DNA of 64,000 nucleotides from JAZRYE01 sp045600585 (GTDB taxonomy: Bacteria > Bacillota_I > Bacilli_A > RFN20 > CAG-826): positions 36,365 to 100,364 of the forward strand of contig JAZRYE010000018.1 of assembly GCA_045600585.1 (NCBI GenBank), written 5' to 3'. The position numbers and the translations under genes were made by a program. The notes under the pieces are model-generated. The model searched no databases. It had not been told where the DNA came from and saw only the letters and a list, made by a program, of their open reading frames with translations. Numbering within the stretch: position 1 is the stretch's first letter; each line of letters starts with the position of its first letter. Positions 26,242 through 36,200 of the stretch are shown piece after piece.

Positions 26242-27978
26242 TTATTCTTCTCCTTCAAATTCTAGAATCATGTTCTCGGCTTTAGGCAATCTACCTATTT
26301 GTGCGAGATTTGTGTAATATTGTTGAACATTAACCGATTCGACTCTAGTTAATGCATAGACAAACATTTTTTTGCCAAAGATGTTCTCAATGACATTTTG
26401 TAAATCAGCTTGAATATCGATCATGTTTGCTTTTTCAGCAAGGTTTGGTAATGGATATTCAACGACAATAATTTTGTTACTTGCTACTAATAAGTGCCCA
26501 TCTGTAAGTAGTGTAGCGGCTTTTCCTAATGTTGGATGAGTGGATAATTTCTTAATTTTTGCCCATTCAACAAGCATGGAATTCTTAATATCTTTTTTAC
26601 TATTAACAAGGACTTTAAGCATGAGTTCACTATCAATTTTGAAGTGATCATCTTCTCTTGTTCCTTTTAATTCGATTATTTCTTTGTTCATCGTAACAGG
26701 AGTGTCACCTGATAAATCAAATAACGATACTTCTTCTTCAACTGGTTTAGCTTCAACAGTTGGTTTTGGAGTAGGAACAACTTTCTCTTGTTCTCTTTTT
26801 AATAATTCGATAGGTGCTTCTCTAACCACTGGTTTAACAGGTTCTTGTCTAACGAATGGTTTTGGTTCAGGCATTCTTCTTACTGGTTCATTATCATCAA
26901 TGACATTCATAGAAGATAGTTTTAATAAAGTAACTTCGAATAACGGAGTAATAGCGGTGACATTCTTATAGTCTTTTAATGTTTCCATCAATACTTCAAT
27001 CATTTTAAGAACGTTGTTTTGCTTTGTTTTATTAGCTACTTCAACAACTTGTTCGGCATTTAATTGTTCTAAATACTTTGTATCAAATGTTGTTTGATAG
27101 ATGAGGATGTCTTTTAAGATCATTAATAAGTCGTTTGTTAATCTCTTAATGTCTGTTCCTCTACCAATATATTGAGATAATCTAGTTAAAACATCAGAGA
27201 CATTGCCATCTAAGATGGAATAAATAAGATTAATTTTTTCTTCGGTTGATTCAAGTGCGAACATTTCTAAAATGTCTTCAACATTTAATCTACCGCCTGA
27301 ATATGTTAATACTTGATCTAAAATGGATAAGGCATCACGCATACCTCCATCTGCTAAAGAGATGATAAGGTTAACTGCTTCATCGTTATAAACAATATCT
27401 TCTGATTCAAGAATAACCCTAATTCTTTCTTTAATGTCATCATCACTTACTTTAGTAAAGTCATATCTTTGACATCTAGAAAGAATGGTAGGAAGAATCT
27501 TATGTGGTTCAGTTGTAGCTAAGATGAAAATAACGTGTTCTGGTGGTTCTTCTAATGTTTTTAATAAAGCATTAAACGCACCAGTAGACATCATATGAAC
27601 TTCGTCGATGATATAGACTTTATATCTTCCGAGAATTGTTCCGTATTTGACTTTATCAATTAAGTCTCTTACTTCATCAACGCCATTATTACTAGCTGCG
27701 TCGATTTCTAAGACATCTGGATGAGTTCCTTCAATAATTGCTTTGCAGTTTTTACATTCGTTGCATTGACAACCAATGCCTTCATCACAGTTCAAAGCCT
27801 TGGCTAATAATTTAGCCATTGTTGTTTTACCTGTACCTCTTGGTCCAGTGAATAAATATGCATGAGCAATTTTACCAGTCGCTAATGCATTCTTAATTGT
27901 TTTAACAATATGTTGTTGTCCAGCAACCTCATCAAATGTTGAAGGACGATAAGTACGATAAAGAGCTTTATATGCCAT
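26242..27978 (-). CDS. dnaX: DNA polymerase III subunits gamma/tau
   Basis: Clamp-loader ATPase. 578 aa. Walker A GPRGTGKT (about 45-52), zinc module with C-QCNECKNC near 64-78, DEVHMM Walker B, SRC motif LSRCQRYDFTK. A proline/glutamate-rich linker at about 370-430 precedes a tau-type C-terminal domain that would contact the polymerase. No internal frameshift signal for a short gamma form was noticed. SD AGGTGATT before the ATG. First gene of the seven-gene minus operon. Confidence 0.96.
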   Translation of the reverse strand: MAYKALYRTYRPSTFDEVAGQQHIVKTIKNALATGKIAHAYLFTGPRGTGKTTMAKLLAKALNCDEGIGCQCNECKNCKAIIEGTHPDVLEIDAASNNGVDEVRDLIDKVKYGTILGRYKVYIIDEVHMMSTGAFNALLKTLEEPPEHVIFILATTEPHKILPTILSRCQRYDFTKVSDDDIKERIRVILESEDIVYNDEAVNLIISLADGGMRDALSILDQVLTYSGGRLNVEDILEMFALESTEEKINLIYSILDGNVSDVLTRLSQYIGRGTDIKRLTNDLLMILKDILIYQTTFDTKYLEQLNAEQVVEVANKTKQNNVLKMIEVLMETLKDYKNVTAITPLFEVTLLKLSSMNVIDDNEPVRRMPEPKPFVRQEPVKPVVREAPIELLKREQEKVVPTPKPTVEAKPVEEEVSLFDLSGDTPVTMNKEIIELKGTREDDHFKIDSELMLKVLVNSKKDIKNSMLVEWAKIKKLSTHPTLGKAATLLTDGHLLVASNKIIVVEYPLPNLAEKANMIDIQADLQNVIENIFGKKMFVYALTRVESVNVQQYYTNLAQIGRLPKAENMILEFEGEE

Positions 27979-27998
27979 ACGATAATCACCTATTAAAG

Positions 27999-28004
27999 AT
28001 TATA
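27999..28004 (-). promoter_or_regulatory. -10 box of the dnaX operon
   Basis: Minus-strand TATAAT about 20 nt before the ATG, with TGTG in front. The -35 candidate TTTAAT, 17 nt upstream, is weak. Confidence 0.5.
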
Positions 28005-28063
28005 CACAAGAAGGCCGATTCATTAAAGATATTAATATACATATTAAGAGCAATAATTACTCT

Positions 28064-28091
28064 TTGTTATATTCTTGTTATGTGATAGAAT
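28064..28091 (+). promoter_or_regulatory. Promoter of prfA-prmC
   Basis: TTGTTA (28064-28069), 16-nt spacer, extended -10 TGA-TAGAAT (28086-28091). GAGGT follows before the ATG at 28116. Confidence 0.6.
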
Positions 28092-28115
28092 ACTACACGC
28101 TTGTGAGGTATTGCT

Positions 28116-29192
28116 ATGGAAGAAAGTATGCGTCAACGCTTAGAAGTTGGAATTAAAAGATTAGCTGAAGTCGATGAGGAATTATTAGACGAGAATGTCA
28201 TGCGTGATAGACTCAAATTTCGTGAACTTTCTAAAGAAAGAGCAACATTAGAACCTCAAGTTGAAGCATTTTTAAAATATAAAAAAGCTGAAGAAGATAT
28301 CGAAGAAGCTAAATTAATGGCTCATGAAAGCGATCCAGATTTAGCAGAAATGGGTAAAGAAGAAGTTAAACGTCTTGAAGAAGAAATGATTTCTTTAGAA
28401 GAAGAATTAAAAATGTTACTTCTCCCTAAAGACCCTAATGATGATAAAAACATTATCGTTGAAATTAGAGGCGCTGTTGGAGGAGATGAAGCAAACATCT
28501 TCGCTGGTGATTTGTTTAGAATGTATACAAGATATGCTGAAACACAAGGTTGGAAGATTCAAATGCTTGATCAAAATGAATCTGAAGCTGGCGGCTTTGC
28601 TCTTGTTTCATTTAAGGTTTCTGGTAAAGAAGTTTATTCTAAACTTAAATTCGAATCAGGCGCTCATCGTGTTCAACGTGTTCCTAAGACAGAAGCAAGC
28701 GGACGTATTCATACATCAACCGCTACTGTATTAGTTATGCCAGAAGCTGAAGAAATTGATATTCAAATTAACCCAGCTGATTTACAAGTTGATACATATC
28801 GAAGCCAAGGTGCTGGTGGACAAAACGTTAATAAAACTGAATCAGCAGTTCGTATTACACACATCCCAACTGGGACAGTTGTTTCTTGCCAAACTGAGAA
28901 ATCTCAAATTCAAAATAGAGAAATCTGTATGCAAATGTTACGTACAAAAATGTACGCTAACATGTTAGCAGAACAACAAGAAAAGATTGGTAATGAAAGA
29001 AAACTTAAAGTTGGTACTGGTGAACGTTCTGAAAAGATTAGAACTTATAACTATCCACAAAACCGTGTTACCGATCATAGAATTGGCTTTACAGTTCAAA
29101 AACTTGATAGAATCATTGAAGGCGATTTGGAAGAAGTACTTGAAGCACTTATCCATTATGATCAATCAATGAAGATGGCAGGAGAAGAATAA
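28116..29192 (+). CDS. prfA: Peptide chain release factor 1
   Basis: Releases polypeptides at UAA and UAG. 358 aa. The codon-recognition tripeptide is P-K-T near residue 190 (RVPKTEASGRIHTS), where P-A/V/x-T is the family rule, and the catalytic GGQ is in [14 protein letters not shown] near 235. prmC, which methylates that glutamine, begins within the prfA stop (one-base overlap). Confidence 0.97.
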   Translation: MEESMRQRLEVGIKRLAEVDEELLDENVMRDRLKFRELSKERATLEPQVEAFLKYKKAEEDIEEAKLMAHESDPDLAEMGKEEVKRLEEEMISLEEELKMLLLPKDPNDDKNIIVEIRGAVGGDEANIFAGDLFRMYTRYAETQGWKIQMLDQNESEAGGFALVSFKVSGKEVYSKLKFESGAHRVQRVPKTEASGRIHTSTATVLVMPEAEEIDIQINPADLQVDTYRSQGAGGQNVNKTESAVRITHIPTGTVVSCQTEKSQIQNREICMQMLRTKMYANMLAEQQEKIGNERKLKVGTGERSEKIRTYNYPQNRVTDHRIGFTVQKLDRIIEGDLEEVLEALIHYDQSMKMAGEE

Positions 29193-30034
29193 TGCCAACT
29201 AATCGCGAAGAATATTTCAAAGCGATAAAACTAATAAATCCATATTTAAATAATGTGGTAATAAGAAGTTTGCTCTTAGTGGCAAACTCTTTTGATAATG
29301 ACTACAAATTAACCATTCATTTTGATGAAGAGATTAAGGATTATGATAGCTATTTAAACATGCTAGAAAGAGTCAAAAATGGTGAACCTTATCAGTATGT
29401 GATAGGGAAAGCGACATTTCTTGGAAGCGATTACTATGTTGATAGAAATGTATTAATTCCAAGACAAGAAACAGAACAACTTGTTTTAAAAACAAAAGCA
29501 TTAATTAAATTGAAATTTATCAATAAAGAAATCTCTATCTGTGATATGTGTACTGGAAGTGGAATTATTGGTAATGAACTACATAAAGAATTTCCTAACG
29601 CAAAAGTATATCTAACTGATATTAGTGAACAAGCTCTTAATATAGCCAAAAAGAACGCTTCATCGAATTCGGAAAATTTATCTTTTCTACTAGGTTCAAT
29701 GGCTAATCCTATCATCGAAAAAGAAATTAAATTAGATGTTCTTGTCTGTAACCCACCTTATATTGATAAAGTTGAAGAAATTGATAAACAAGTTTGGGAC
29801 TATGAACCTCATCTAGCTTTGACTGCATTTCCTTCTACTTTGCTCTATGAAGAAATATTTAAAAACTATAAAACAATAATGAAAGATGCGTTTATTATGG
29901 CTTTCGAAATTGGGGAAGACATGGAAGAAGCATTAACAAAACTTGTAGATAAATATTTTCAAAACATCGAATATAAATTTGAAAAAGATTTATATGGCAA
30001 AACTAGATTTTTGTATATAAAGAAGATTGACTAA
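29192..30034 (+). CDS. prmC: Release factor glutamine methyltransferase PrmC/HemK
   Basis: SAM-dependent methyltransferase for the GGQ glutamine of RF1 and RF2. 280 aa. N-terminal helical RF-binding domain, LIPRQETEQLV segment, SAM site DMCTGSGIIGNEL near 112-124, and the catalytic NPPY (about 186-189). The end of the gene (ATTGACTAA) contains the -35 hexamer of the pyr promoter. In Bacillus prmC is followed by sua5; here the pyr operon comes between. Confidence 0.95.
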   Translation: MPTNREEYFKAIKLINPYLNNVVIRSLLLVANSFDNDYKLTIHFDEEIKDYDSYLNMLERVKNGEPYQYVIGKATFLGSDYYVDRNVLIPRQETEQLVLKTKALIKLKFINKEISICDMCTGSGIIGNELHKEFPNAKVYLTDISEQALNIAKKNASSNSENLSFLLGSMANPIIEKEIKLDVLVCNPPYIDKVEEIDKQVWDYEPHLALTAFPSTLLYEEIFKNYKTIMKDAFIMAFEIGEDMEEALTKLVDKYFQNIEYKFEKDLYGKTRFLYIKKID

Positions 30035-30055
30035 TTTTATAAATAAACTTAAGAT
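30027..30055 (+). promoter_or_regulatory. Promoter of the pyr operon
   Basis: TTGACT (30027-30032), 17-nt spacer, TAAGAT (30050-30055). The predicted start site is near 30062, just before the PyrR-binding loop. Confidence 0.65.
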
Positions 30056-30068
30056 TATGTTCGGAAAA

Positions 30069-30123
30069 ACTTTAAGTCGATGCTGTGACGTCGAAAAGGT
30101 TCAAAAATAAATATAGAATCTTT
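30069..30123 (+). promoter_or_regulatory. PyrR-binding loop 1 and antiterminator of the pyr leader
   Basis: 30079-30092 folds as GATG-CTGTGA-CGTC: a 4-bp stem and a hexaloop that fits the CNGNGA rule of PyrR anti-antiterminators. AAAGGTTC (30095-30102) can pair with GAATCTTT (30116-30123), and GTGACG (30085-30090) with TGTCAC (30130-30135), forming an antiterminator that overlaps both the loop and the terminator's 5' arm. The 31-nt element recurs at 30698-30728. Known biology: UMP-bound PyrR stabilises the loop and promotes termination. Confidence 0.8.
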
Positions 30124-30155
30124 AGGTCTTGTCACGCACTGACGAGACCTTTTTT
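30124..30155 (+). terminator. Attenuator terminator of the pyr operon
   Basis: Ten-bp stem (30124-30133 with 30141-30150), 7-nt loop, then six T, 12 nt before the pyrR ATG. Confidence 0.85.
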
Positions 30156-30166
30156 CGGAGAAGAAC

Positions 30167-30697
30167 ATGGAATATAAACATCAAATATTAGATGAATCAA
30201 CAATTTCAAGAACTCTTGCACGTATGACGCATGAAATTATCGAAAAGAATAATGGTGTCGATGGAGTTGTTGTTTTGGGTGTTAAAAATAGAGGAATCGA
30301 TATTGCTAAAATTATTGTTTCCAACATCAAGCATTTTGAAGGAATAGATGTTCCGTTTGGAGCTATTGATGTCACAATGCATAGAGATGATTATTCTCCT
30401 GAAATGAAAAAAGAAAAATCAACCGAAAGCGTTATTCCTTGTAGCCTAACTGACAAGATTGTCATTATTGTTGATGATGTTGTATTTACAGGCAGAACAG
30501 CTAGAGCTGCTCTTGAAACAGTATTTTCAATCGGAAGACCAAGAATTGTTCAATTTGCTGCGTTAGTTGATAGAGGGCATAGAGAAGTTCCAATAAGACC
30601 TGATTACGTCGGTAAAAACATTCCAACTTCTAGAAGCGAAAAAGTTCAAGTCTTATTAACCGCAGAAGAAAAAAGTGTATATATTATTCAACAATAA
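30167..30697 (+). CDS. pyrR: PyrR bifunctional pyr attenuation regulator / uracil phosphoribosyltransferase
   Basis: RNA-binding regulator of the pyr operon with residual UPRTase activity. 176 aa. The PRPP loop is VDDVVFTGRTARAA near 102-115. Other family segments are GVKNRGI and IDVTMHRDD. The SD (CGGAGAAG) sits just after the attenuator. First gene of the operon, as in Bacillus, and both candidate RNA targets flank it. Confidence 0.95.
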   Translation: MEYKHQILDESTISRTLARMTHEIIEKNNGVDGVVVLGVKNRGIDIAKIIVSNIKHFEGIDVPFGAIDVTMHRDDYSPEMKKEKSTESVIPCSLTDKIVIIVDDVVFTGRTARAALETVFSIGRPRIVQFAALVDRGHREVPIRPDYVGKNIPTSRSEKVQVLLTAEEKSVYIIQQ

Positions 30698-30728
30698 ACT
30701 TTAAATCGATCCAGAGAGGTCGGAAAGG
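30698..30728 (+). promoter_or_regulatory. PyrR-binding loop 2, over the pyrC ribosome-binding region
   Basis: 30708-30721 folds as GATC-CAGAGA-GGTC, the textbook PyrR loop. It is identical to loop 1 at 25 of 31 positions, and one stem pair is swapped from G-C to C-G, which is compensatory. The motif ends in the AAAGGA SD of pyrC (ATG 30738), so PyrR bound here could block translation, unless it acts through the terminator-like structure at 30764-30818. Confidence 0.75.
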
Positions 30729-30737
30729 AAAATAACA

Positions 30738-31928
30738 ATGAATAATTTGAAAGTAAAAATTGTAACCGGAACAGATAAATCAATCGATTTGTCTAATGAA
30801 TTTTCCGGTTTTTCTTTTGAAAATTTGAGTGAAAATCTTGTTATATTCCCCGGATTCATTGATGTTCATGTTCATTTTAGAGAACCGGGTTTTTCGTATA
30901 AAGAAACAATCAAAACTGGCTCTTTAGCTGCAGCACATGGTGGATATGTATCAGTACTTACAATGCCTAACTTAAATCCTGTTCCAGACTCTTTAGTTCA
31001 CTTAAAAGAACAACTAGATTTTATTAATAGAGATTCAGTTATTAATGTAATTCCTTATGGTGCGATTACCGTTGGTGAAAAAGGCGAACAATTGGCAAAT
31101 ATGGATGAAATATCCCCTTTTATAGCGGCTTTTTCCGATGATGGTAGAGGTGTTCAAGAAGAAGAAATGATGAGAAAAGCAATGAGAAAAGCAAAATCAT
31201 TAAACAAGATGATTGTTGCACATTGTGAAGTTAATTCTTTGCTTAATGGTGGTTATATTCATGACGGTGAATACGCTAAAAAACATAATCATAGAGGTAT
31301 ATGTTCTGCGAGTGAATACGAACAAATTGCGCGTGATATAAGATTATCCAAAGAAGAAGGGTGCGCATATCACGTGTGTCATATTTCTACAAAGGAAAGC
31401 GTTGAACTTATTCGCAAAGCTAAATTAGATGATGTTAATGTTACTTGTGAAACTGCTCCTCATTATTTGATATTAGATGAAAATGATTTAAAGGAAGACG
31501 GGTACTTTAAAATGAATCCTCCTTTAAGAAGTAAAGAAGATAGAGAAGCTTTAATTGAAGGAATTAAGGATGGAACAATTGATTGCATTGCTACCGATCA
31601 CGCTCCTCATAGTGAAGAAGAAAAATCTCAAGGATTAGAAAAATCGCTATTTGGTATTGTTGGCATCGAATATGCATTCCCGATTCTATATACGTATCTT
31701 GTTAAAAAGGGAATTATTACATTAGAAAAGCTCATTGATTTATTAGTTATTAATCCAAGCAAAAGATTCAATATTCCTATTCAAGGATTTTCAATTTGGA
31801 ATCTTGATGAGGAAGTAATGATAACAAAAGAATCTATGGTATCAAAAGGAAAAGCAACACCTTTTATTAATAAAAAGGTTTATGGAAAAAATATAGGAAC
31901 ATATTACGGATGGAAAAAGGTATGGTAA
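30738..31928 (+). CDS. pyrC: Dihydroorotase
   Basis: Cyclises carbamoyl-aspartate to dihydroorotate. 396 aa, class I. Metal ligands visible: DVHVHFREPG (HxH, about residues 42-51), AFSDDGRG with the bridging Asp, AHCEV, HVCHIST, and the catalytic Asp in ATDHAPHS. SD AAAGGA overlaps PyrR loop 2. Its stop overlaps the start of carA by 19 nt (or 7 nt if the later carA ATG is used). Confidence 0.96.
   Translation: MNNLKVKIVTGTDKSIDLSNEFSGFSFENLSENLVIFPGFIDVHVHFREPGFSYKETIKTGSLAAAHGGYVSVLTMPNLNPVPDSLVHLKEQLDFINRDSVINVIPYGAITVGEKGEQLANMDEISPFIAAFSDDGRGVQEEEMMRKAMRKAKSLNKMIVAHCEVNSLLNGGYIHDGEYAKKHNHRGICSASEYEQIARDIRLSKEEGCAYHVCHISTKESVELIRKAKLDDVNVTCETAPHYLILDENDLKEDGYFKMNPPLRSKEDREALIEGIKDGTIDCIATDHAPHSEEEKSQGLEKSLFGIVGIEYAFPILYTYLVKKGIITLEKLIDLLVINPSKRFNIPIQGFSIWNLDEEVMITKESMVSKGKATPFINKKVYGKNIGTYYGWKKVW
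30764..30818 (+). terminator. Terminator-like structure inside the 5' end of pyrC
   Basis: Perfect 8-bp arms AACCGGAA (30764-30771) and TTCCGGTT (30803-30810), enclosing a 9-bp hairpin (30773-30781 with 30786-30794), and followed by TTTTTCTTTT. It is coding sequence, but the T tract and placement just after PyrR loop 2 suggest a second attenuator. No strong antiterminator pairing was found. Confidence 0.4.
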
Positions 31929-33019
31929 AAAAATTCGACAAAAAAATCATTCTTGAAGATGGTGAAGAATATTACGGATATTCCTTTGGGGCAAACGAAG
32001 AAAAAGTTACCGAAATTGTTTTTAATACCTCAATGGTTGGATATCAGGAAATTATTTCTGATCCATCATACACATATCAAACTGTTTGTATGACTTATCC
32101 ATTGATTGGTAACTATGGAATTACTGATGAAGATAATGAGACAAAGATTCCAACTATTGGCGGTCTCATTGTTAGGGAATATAACGATATTCCATCAAAT
32201 TTCCGTTATACAAAAACACTTGCTGAGATCATGGAAGAAAACCACATTGTTGGTGTTTATGGTATTGATACAAGAAAACTGACTCGTTCAATTAGAGATA
32301 AAGGCTCAAGAAGAGTTCTTATTACTAACGTAAATACATCAGTTGAAGAAGGCATAAAAATAATTAAAGAAACTCCAATTGATCACGAAGCAGTAAGACT
32401 TGTTTCGTGTAAAAAGAGATGGTATTCACGTTGCCAAGATGCTCAATATAACGTTGTTGCTATTGACTGTGGTATCAAATTAAATATTGTTCGTTCTTTA
32501 AATAAAAGAGGATGTAACGTTACGGTTGTTCCGTTTGATATGGACTATACAAAGATAGTTGAAATGAATCCAGACGGCATATTTATTTCTAATGGTCCTG
32601 GTGATCCAGAAGATGCTGCTCCGGTAATTGAAATGGTTAAGAAATTACGTGGCAAATATCCAATGTTTGGTATTTGTTTAGGACACCAAATTATTGCTTT
32701 AGCATATGGCGGAAAAACATATAAGTTAAAGTTTGGACATAGAGGTGGCAATCATCCTGTTAAAAATCTCAAAACAGGAAAGATTGAAATTACATCACAA
32801 AACCATTCTTATGCTGTTGAACCAGAATCAATTAAAGGTACTGGATTATCAGTAACACATATAAATATTTTAGATAACACTGTGGAAGGGGCTGAATGTG
32901 TTGAAGATAGAGTATTCTCTGTCCAATATCACCCAGAATCAGCGCCTGGCCCACAAGATAGTGCATATTTATTTGATCAATTTATTGAACTTATGAAAGG
33001 AGCAAAGAACAATGGCTAA
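31910..33019 (+). CDS. carA: Carbamoyl-phosphate synthase small (glutaminase) subunit
   Basis: Hydrolyses glutamine and passes ammonia to CarB. 369 aa from the ATG at 31910; a second ATG at 31922 is possible and neither has a strong SD, so the start is uncertain by four codons. The class I amidotransferase triad is visible: nucleophile Cys in FGICLGHQ (about 255), and His/Glu in [10 protein letters not shown]. Overlaps carB by 8 nt. Confidence 0.95.
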   Translation: MEKGMVKKFDKKIILEDGEEYYGYSFGANEEKVTEIVFNTSMVGYQEIISDPSYTYQTVCMTYPLIGNYGITDEDNETKIPTIGGLIVREYNDIPSNFRYTKTLAEIMEENHIVGVYGIDTRKLTRSIRDKGSRRVLITNVNTSVEEGIKIIKETPIDHEAVRLVSCKKRWYSRCQDAQYNVVAIDCGIKLNIVRSLNKRGCNVTVVPFDMDYTKIVEMNPDGIFISNGPGDPEDAAPVIEMVKKLRGKYPMFGICLGHQIIALAYGGKTYKLKFGHRGGNHPVKNLKTGKIEITSQNHSYAVEPESIKGTGLSVTHINILDNTVEGAECVEDRVFSVQYHPESAPGPQDSAYLFDQFIELMKGAKNNG

Positions 33020-36000
33020 AAGAACAGATATTCATAAAATTCTTGTCATCGGTTCTGGTCCAATTGTCATTGGTCAAGCAGCCGAATTTGACTACGCTGG
33101 TACACAAGCTTGTTTAGCTCTTAGAGAAGAGGGATACGAAGTAGTTCTTTGTAACTCAAACCCTGCAACAATTATGACCGATAAAGCAGTTGCAGATAAG
33201 ATTTATATGGAACCATTAACTCTTGAATATATGGCGAAAATAATTCGTCATGAAAGACCGGATGCAATTCTTCCAGGTATTGGCGGTCAAACAGGACTTA
33301 ACCTTGCTATTTTATTAGAAAAAAAGGGCATTTTAAGAGAATGCCAAGTTGAGTTACTTGGTACATCTTCTGAATCAATTGCAAAAGCAGAAGATAGAGA
33401 ATTATTTAAACAATTATGTGTTGATTTAGGTGAACCTGTTCTTCCTTCTATTATTGCAAACTCAATGAAAGAAGGACTTGAAGCTGCACATAAGATTACT
33501 TATCCAGTCGTTTTAAGACCAGCCTTTACTTTAGGTGGCACAGGTGGTGGATTTGCTAACAACGATGAAGAATTTGCTGAATTAATGAAAAACGCGCTTT
33601 CATTATCTCCAGTACACCAAGTACTAGTTGAAAAATCTATCAAAGGATATAAAGAAATTGAATATGAAGTAATTCGTGACTCAAACGACACTGCAATTAC
33701 TATTTGTAATATGGAAAACATTGATCCAGTAGGTATTCATACTGGTGACTCCATTGTTGTATGTCCTTCTCAAACTCTAACAAACAAAGAGTATCACATG
33801 CTTAGAGATTCAGCTTTGAAGATTATTAGAGCGTTAAAAATTGAAGGTGGCTGCAATGTTCAATTTGCATTAGATCCTCATTCATTTAAATATTACTTAA
33901 TTGAAGTCAATCCTCGTGTTTCACGTTCGTCAGCTTTGGCATCTAAAGCATCAGGATACCCAATTGCAAGAGTATCAGCAAAGATTGCTGTTGGTATGCA
34001 TTTAGATGAAATTAATATTGCTAATACACCAGCATCTTTTGAACCATCGTTAGACTATGTCGTTACAAAGATGCCACGTTTTCCATTTGATAAGTTCGCT
34101 GATGCAAATAATAAGTTATCAACACAAATGAAAGCTACTGGTGAAGTAATGTCTATTGGCAGAACAATAGAAGAATCATTATTAAAAGCAGTCAGATCTT
34201 TGGAAATTAATGTTTTCCATTTATATATGAAGAAGTTTGATGACTGGTCTAAAGAACAGTTGCTTGATTACATTAAAATCGGTACAGATGATAGGATTTA
34301 TGCGATTGCAGAACTTTGTAGACGCCGTGTTGACTATGGTATTATCGCCGGCTGTTCAAAGATTGATATGCTCTTTATCGAAAAAATTAAAAACATTATT
34401 CGTGAAGAGGATGAAATTAAAGAAAATCCATATGACTTAGAAGTATTAAAGAACGCTAAAAAGATGGGATTTTCTGATAAGGCCATCGCATGGTTATGGG
34501 GAGTTAAAGAAATTGATATTTATAACTTGAGAGTTAAAAACAATATTTTCCCTGTATATAAAATGATTGATACATGCGCTTCTGAATTTGAGTCTTATAT
34601 TCCATATTTCTATTCAACTTATGAAGATGAAAACGAATCAATTGTTTCAGATAAAAAGAAAATTATTGTTCTCGGTTCAGGCCCAATTAGAATTGGTCAA
34701 GGCATTGAATTTGATTATTCTACAGTTCATGCTGTCATGACAATTAAAAATTCTGGATATGAAGCAATCATTATTAATAATAATCCTGAAACAGTTTCTA
34801 CTGATTATACAACATCAGACAAGTTATATTTTGAACCATTGTGCGTTGAAGATGTCATGAATATTATTACTTTAGAAAAACCATATGGAGTTATAGCAAC
34901 ATTAGGTGGACAAACTGCAATTAATCTTGCCGAACCTTTGATGGAAAGAGGCGTTAATATTATCGGTACTGATTGCGAAGGCATTGATAAGGCAGAAAAT
35001 AGAGATTTGTTTGAAAAATTATTAACTGAATTAGGAATTCCTCAACCAACAGGATGTGCGGTTACTAAGATTGAAGATGGTATTAAAGCCGCTAACAAGA
35101 TTGGATATCCAGTTTTAGTTAGACCTTCATTTGTTTTGGGCGGACGTGCTATGCAAATTGTTGCCAATGAAAAGCAATTAAGACACTACTTAAAAACAGC
35201 TGTTGAAATTGATGAAGATAGACCAGTTTTGGTTGATAAATATATTCAAGGTAAAGAAGTAGAAGTTGATGCTGTATGCGATGGAAAAGATGTGTTCTGT
35301 CCAGGCATTATGGAACTTGTTGAAAGAACAGGTATTCACTCAGGTGACTCAATTTCTGTATATCCACCATTCTCTTTATCACAAAAAGTTAAAGATACAA
35401 TTTTAGATTATACAAAGAAGCTCGGATTAGGATGTGGAATCATTGGTTTATATAACATTCAATTTATTGTAGATTCAGATGATAACGTATTTATTATTGA
35501 AGTTAATCCGCGTTCCTCAAGAACTGTTCCATTCTTATCAAAAGCAACAAGCTATTCACTTGCCGATATTGCAACAAAAGTTATCTTGGGAGAAAGTTTA
35601 AAATCACAAGGATTTAATGTTATTTATCCTGAAGAGAAGAAGAGATGGTATGTTAAATGCCCTGCATTCTCTTTCTCAAAATTAAAAGGTCTGGATGCTT
35701 ATTTATCTCCAGAAATGAAATCAACCGGTGAAGCTATTGGTTATGACGATAAAAAGAATCGTGCTTTATATAAAGCAATGCAAGCAGCTGGAACTAGATT
35801 AAAACAGTACGGAACAGTATTTGCAACTATTGCTGATGAAGATAAAGAAGAAGCTCTTCCATTAATTAAAAGATTTTATAATCTTGGATTTAACATTGAA
35901 GCTACAGAAGGAACTGCTAAGTTCTTAAAAGACCATGGTATTAAAACAAGAATTAAACGCAAGATTTCTGAAGGATCAAACGAAATCCTTGATTCAATTA

Positions 36001-36191
36001 GACAGGGTTATATCACATATATCATTAATACTAGACATGTATCTTCAACCGATACTGCAAGTGATGGATATATCATTAGACAAGTTGCAGTCGAAAATTA
36101 TGTAACAGTCTTAACAGCGTTAGATACAGTTAAAGCGCTTCTAGATGTTTTAGAAGAAACAATGATTAATGTTTCAACAATCGATATGTAG
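33012..36191 (+). CDS. carB: Carbamoyl-phosphate synthase large subunit
   Basis: Forms carbamoyl phosphate from bicarbonate, ammonia and two ATP. 1,059 aa with the expected internal duplication: two ATP-grasp halves, each starting with a dinucleotide-type loop ([19 protein letters not shown] near 12-30, and [18 protein letters not shown] in the second half) and containing EVNPR metal sites. The C-terminal MGS-like allosteric domain is present. As the only CPS here, and within a PyrR operon, it is the pyrimidine enzyme and possibly also supplies arginine synthesis. Confidence 0.97.
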   Translation: MAKRTDIHKILVIGSGPIVIGQAAEFDYAGTQACLALREEGYEVVLCNSNPATIMTDKAVADKIYMEPLTLEYMAKIIRHERPDAILPGIGGQTGLNLAILLEKKGILRECQVELLGTSSESIAKAEDRELFKQLCVDLGEPVLPSIIANSMKEGLEAAHKITYPVVLRPAFTLGGTGGGFANNDEEFAELMKNALSLSPVHQVLVEKSIKGYKEIEYEVIRDSNDTAITICNMENIDPVGIHTGDSIVVCPSQTLTNKEYHMLRDSALKIIRALKIEGGCNVQFALDPHSFKYYLIEVNPRVSRSSALASKASGYPIARVSAKIAVGMHLDEINIANTPASFEPSLDYVVTKMPRFPFDKFADANNKLSTQMKATGEVMSIGRTIEESLLKAVRSLEINVFHLYMKKFDDWSKEQLLDYIKIGTDDRIYAIAELCRRRVDYGIIAGCSKIDMLFIEKIKNIIREEDEIKENPYDLEVLKNAKKMGFSDKAIAWLWGVKEIDIYNLRVKNNIFPVYKMIDTCASEFESYIPYFYSTYEDENESIVSDKKKIIVLGSGPIRIGQGIEFDYSTVHAVMTIKNSGYEAIIINNNPETVSTDYTTSDKLYFEPLCVEDVMNIITLEKPYGVIATLGGQTAINLAEPLMERGVNIIGTDCEGIDKAENRDLFEKLLTELGIPQPTGCAVTKIEDGIKAANKIGYPVLVRPSFVLGGRAMQIVANEKQLRHYLKTAVEIDEDRPVLVDKYIQGKEVEVDAVCDGKDVFCPGIMELVERTGIHSGDSISVYPPFSLSQKVKDTILDYTKKLGLGCGIIGLYNIQFIVDSDDNVFIIEVNPRSSRTVPFLSKATSYSLADIATKVILGESLKSQGFNVIYPEEKKRWYVKCPAFSFSKLKGLDAYLSPEMKSTGEAIGYDDKKNRALYKAMQAAGTRLKQYGTVFATIADEDKEEALPLIKRFYNLGFNIEATEGTAKFLKDHGIKTRIKRKISEGSNEILDSIRQGYITYIINTRHVSSTDTASDGYIIRQVAVENYVTVLTALDTVKALLDVLEETMINVSTIDM

Positions 36192-36200
36192 GTAGCATTT

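Noticed and set aside
27979..28115. SRP RNA or another RNA gene next to dnaX
   Set aside because: The Bacillus neighbourhood has the SRP RNA here, but the 137-bp gap holds only two divergent promoters and no long hairpin or GGAA tetraloop signature.
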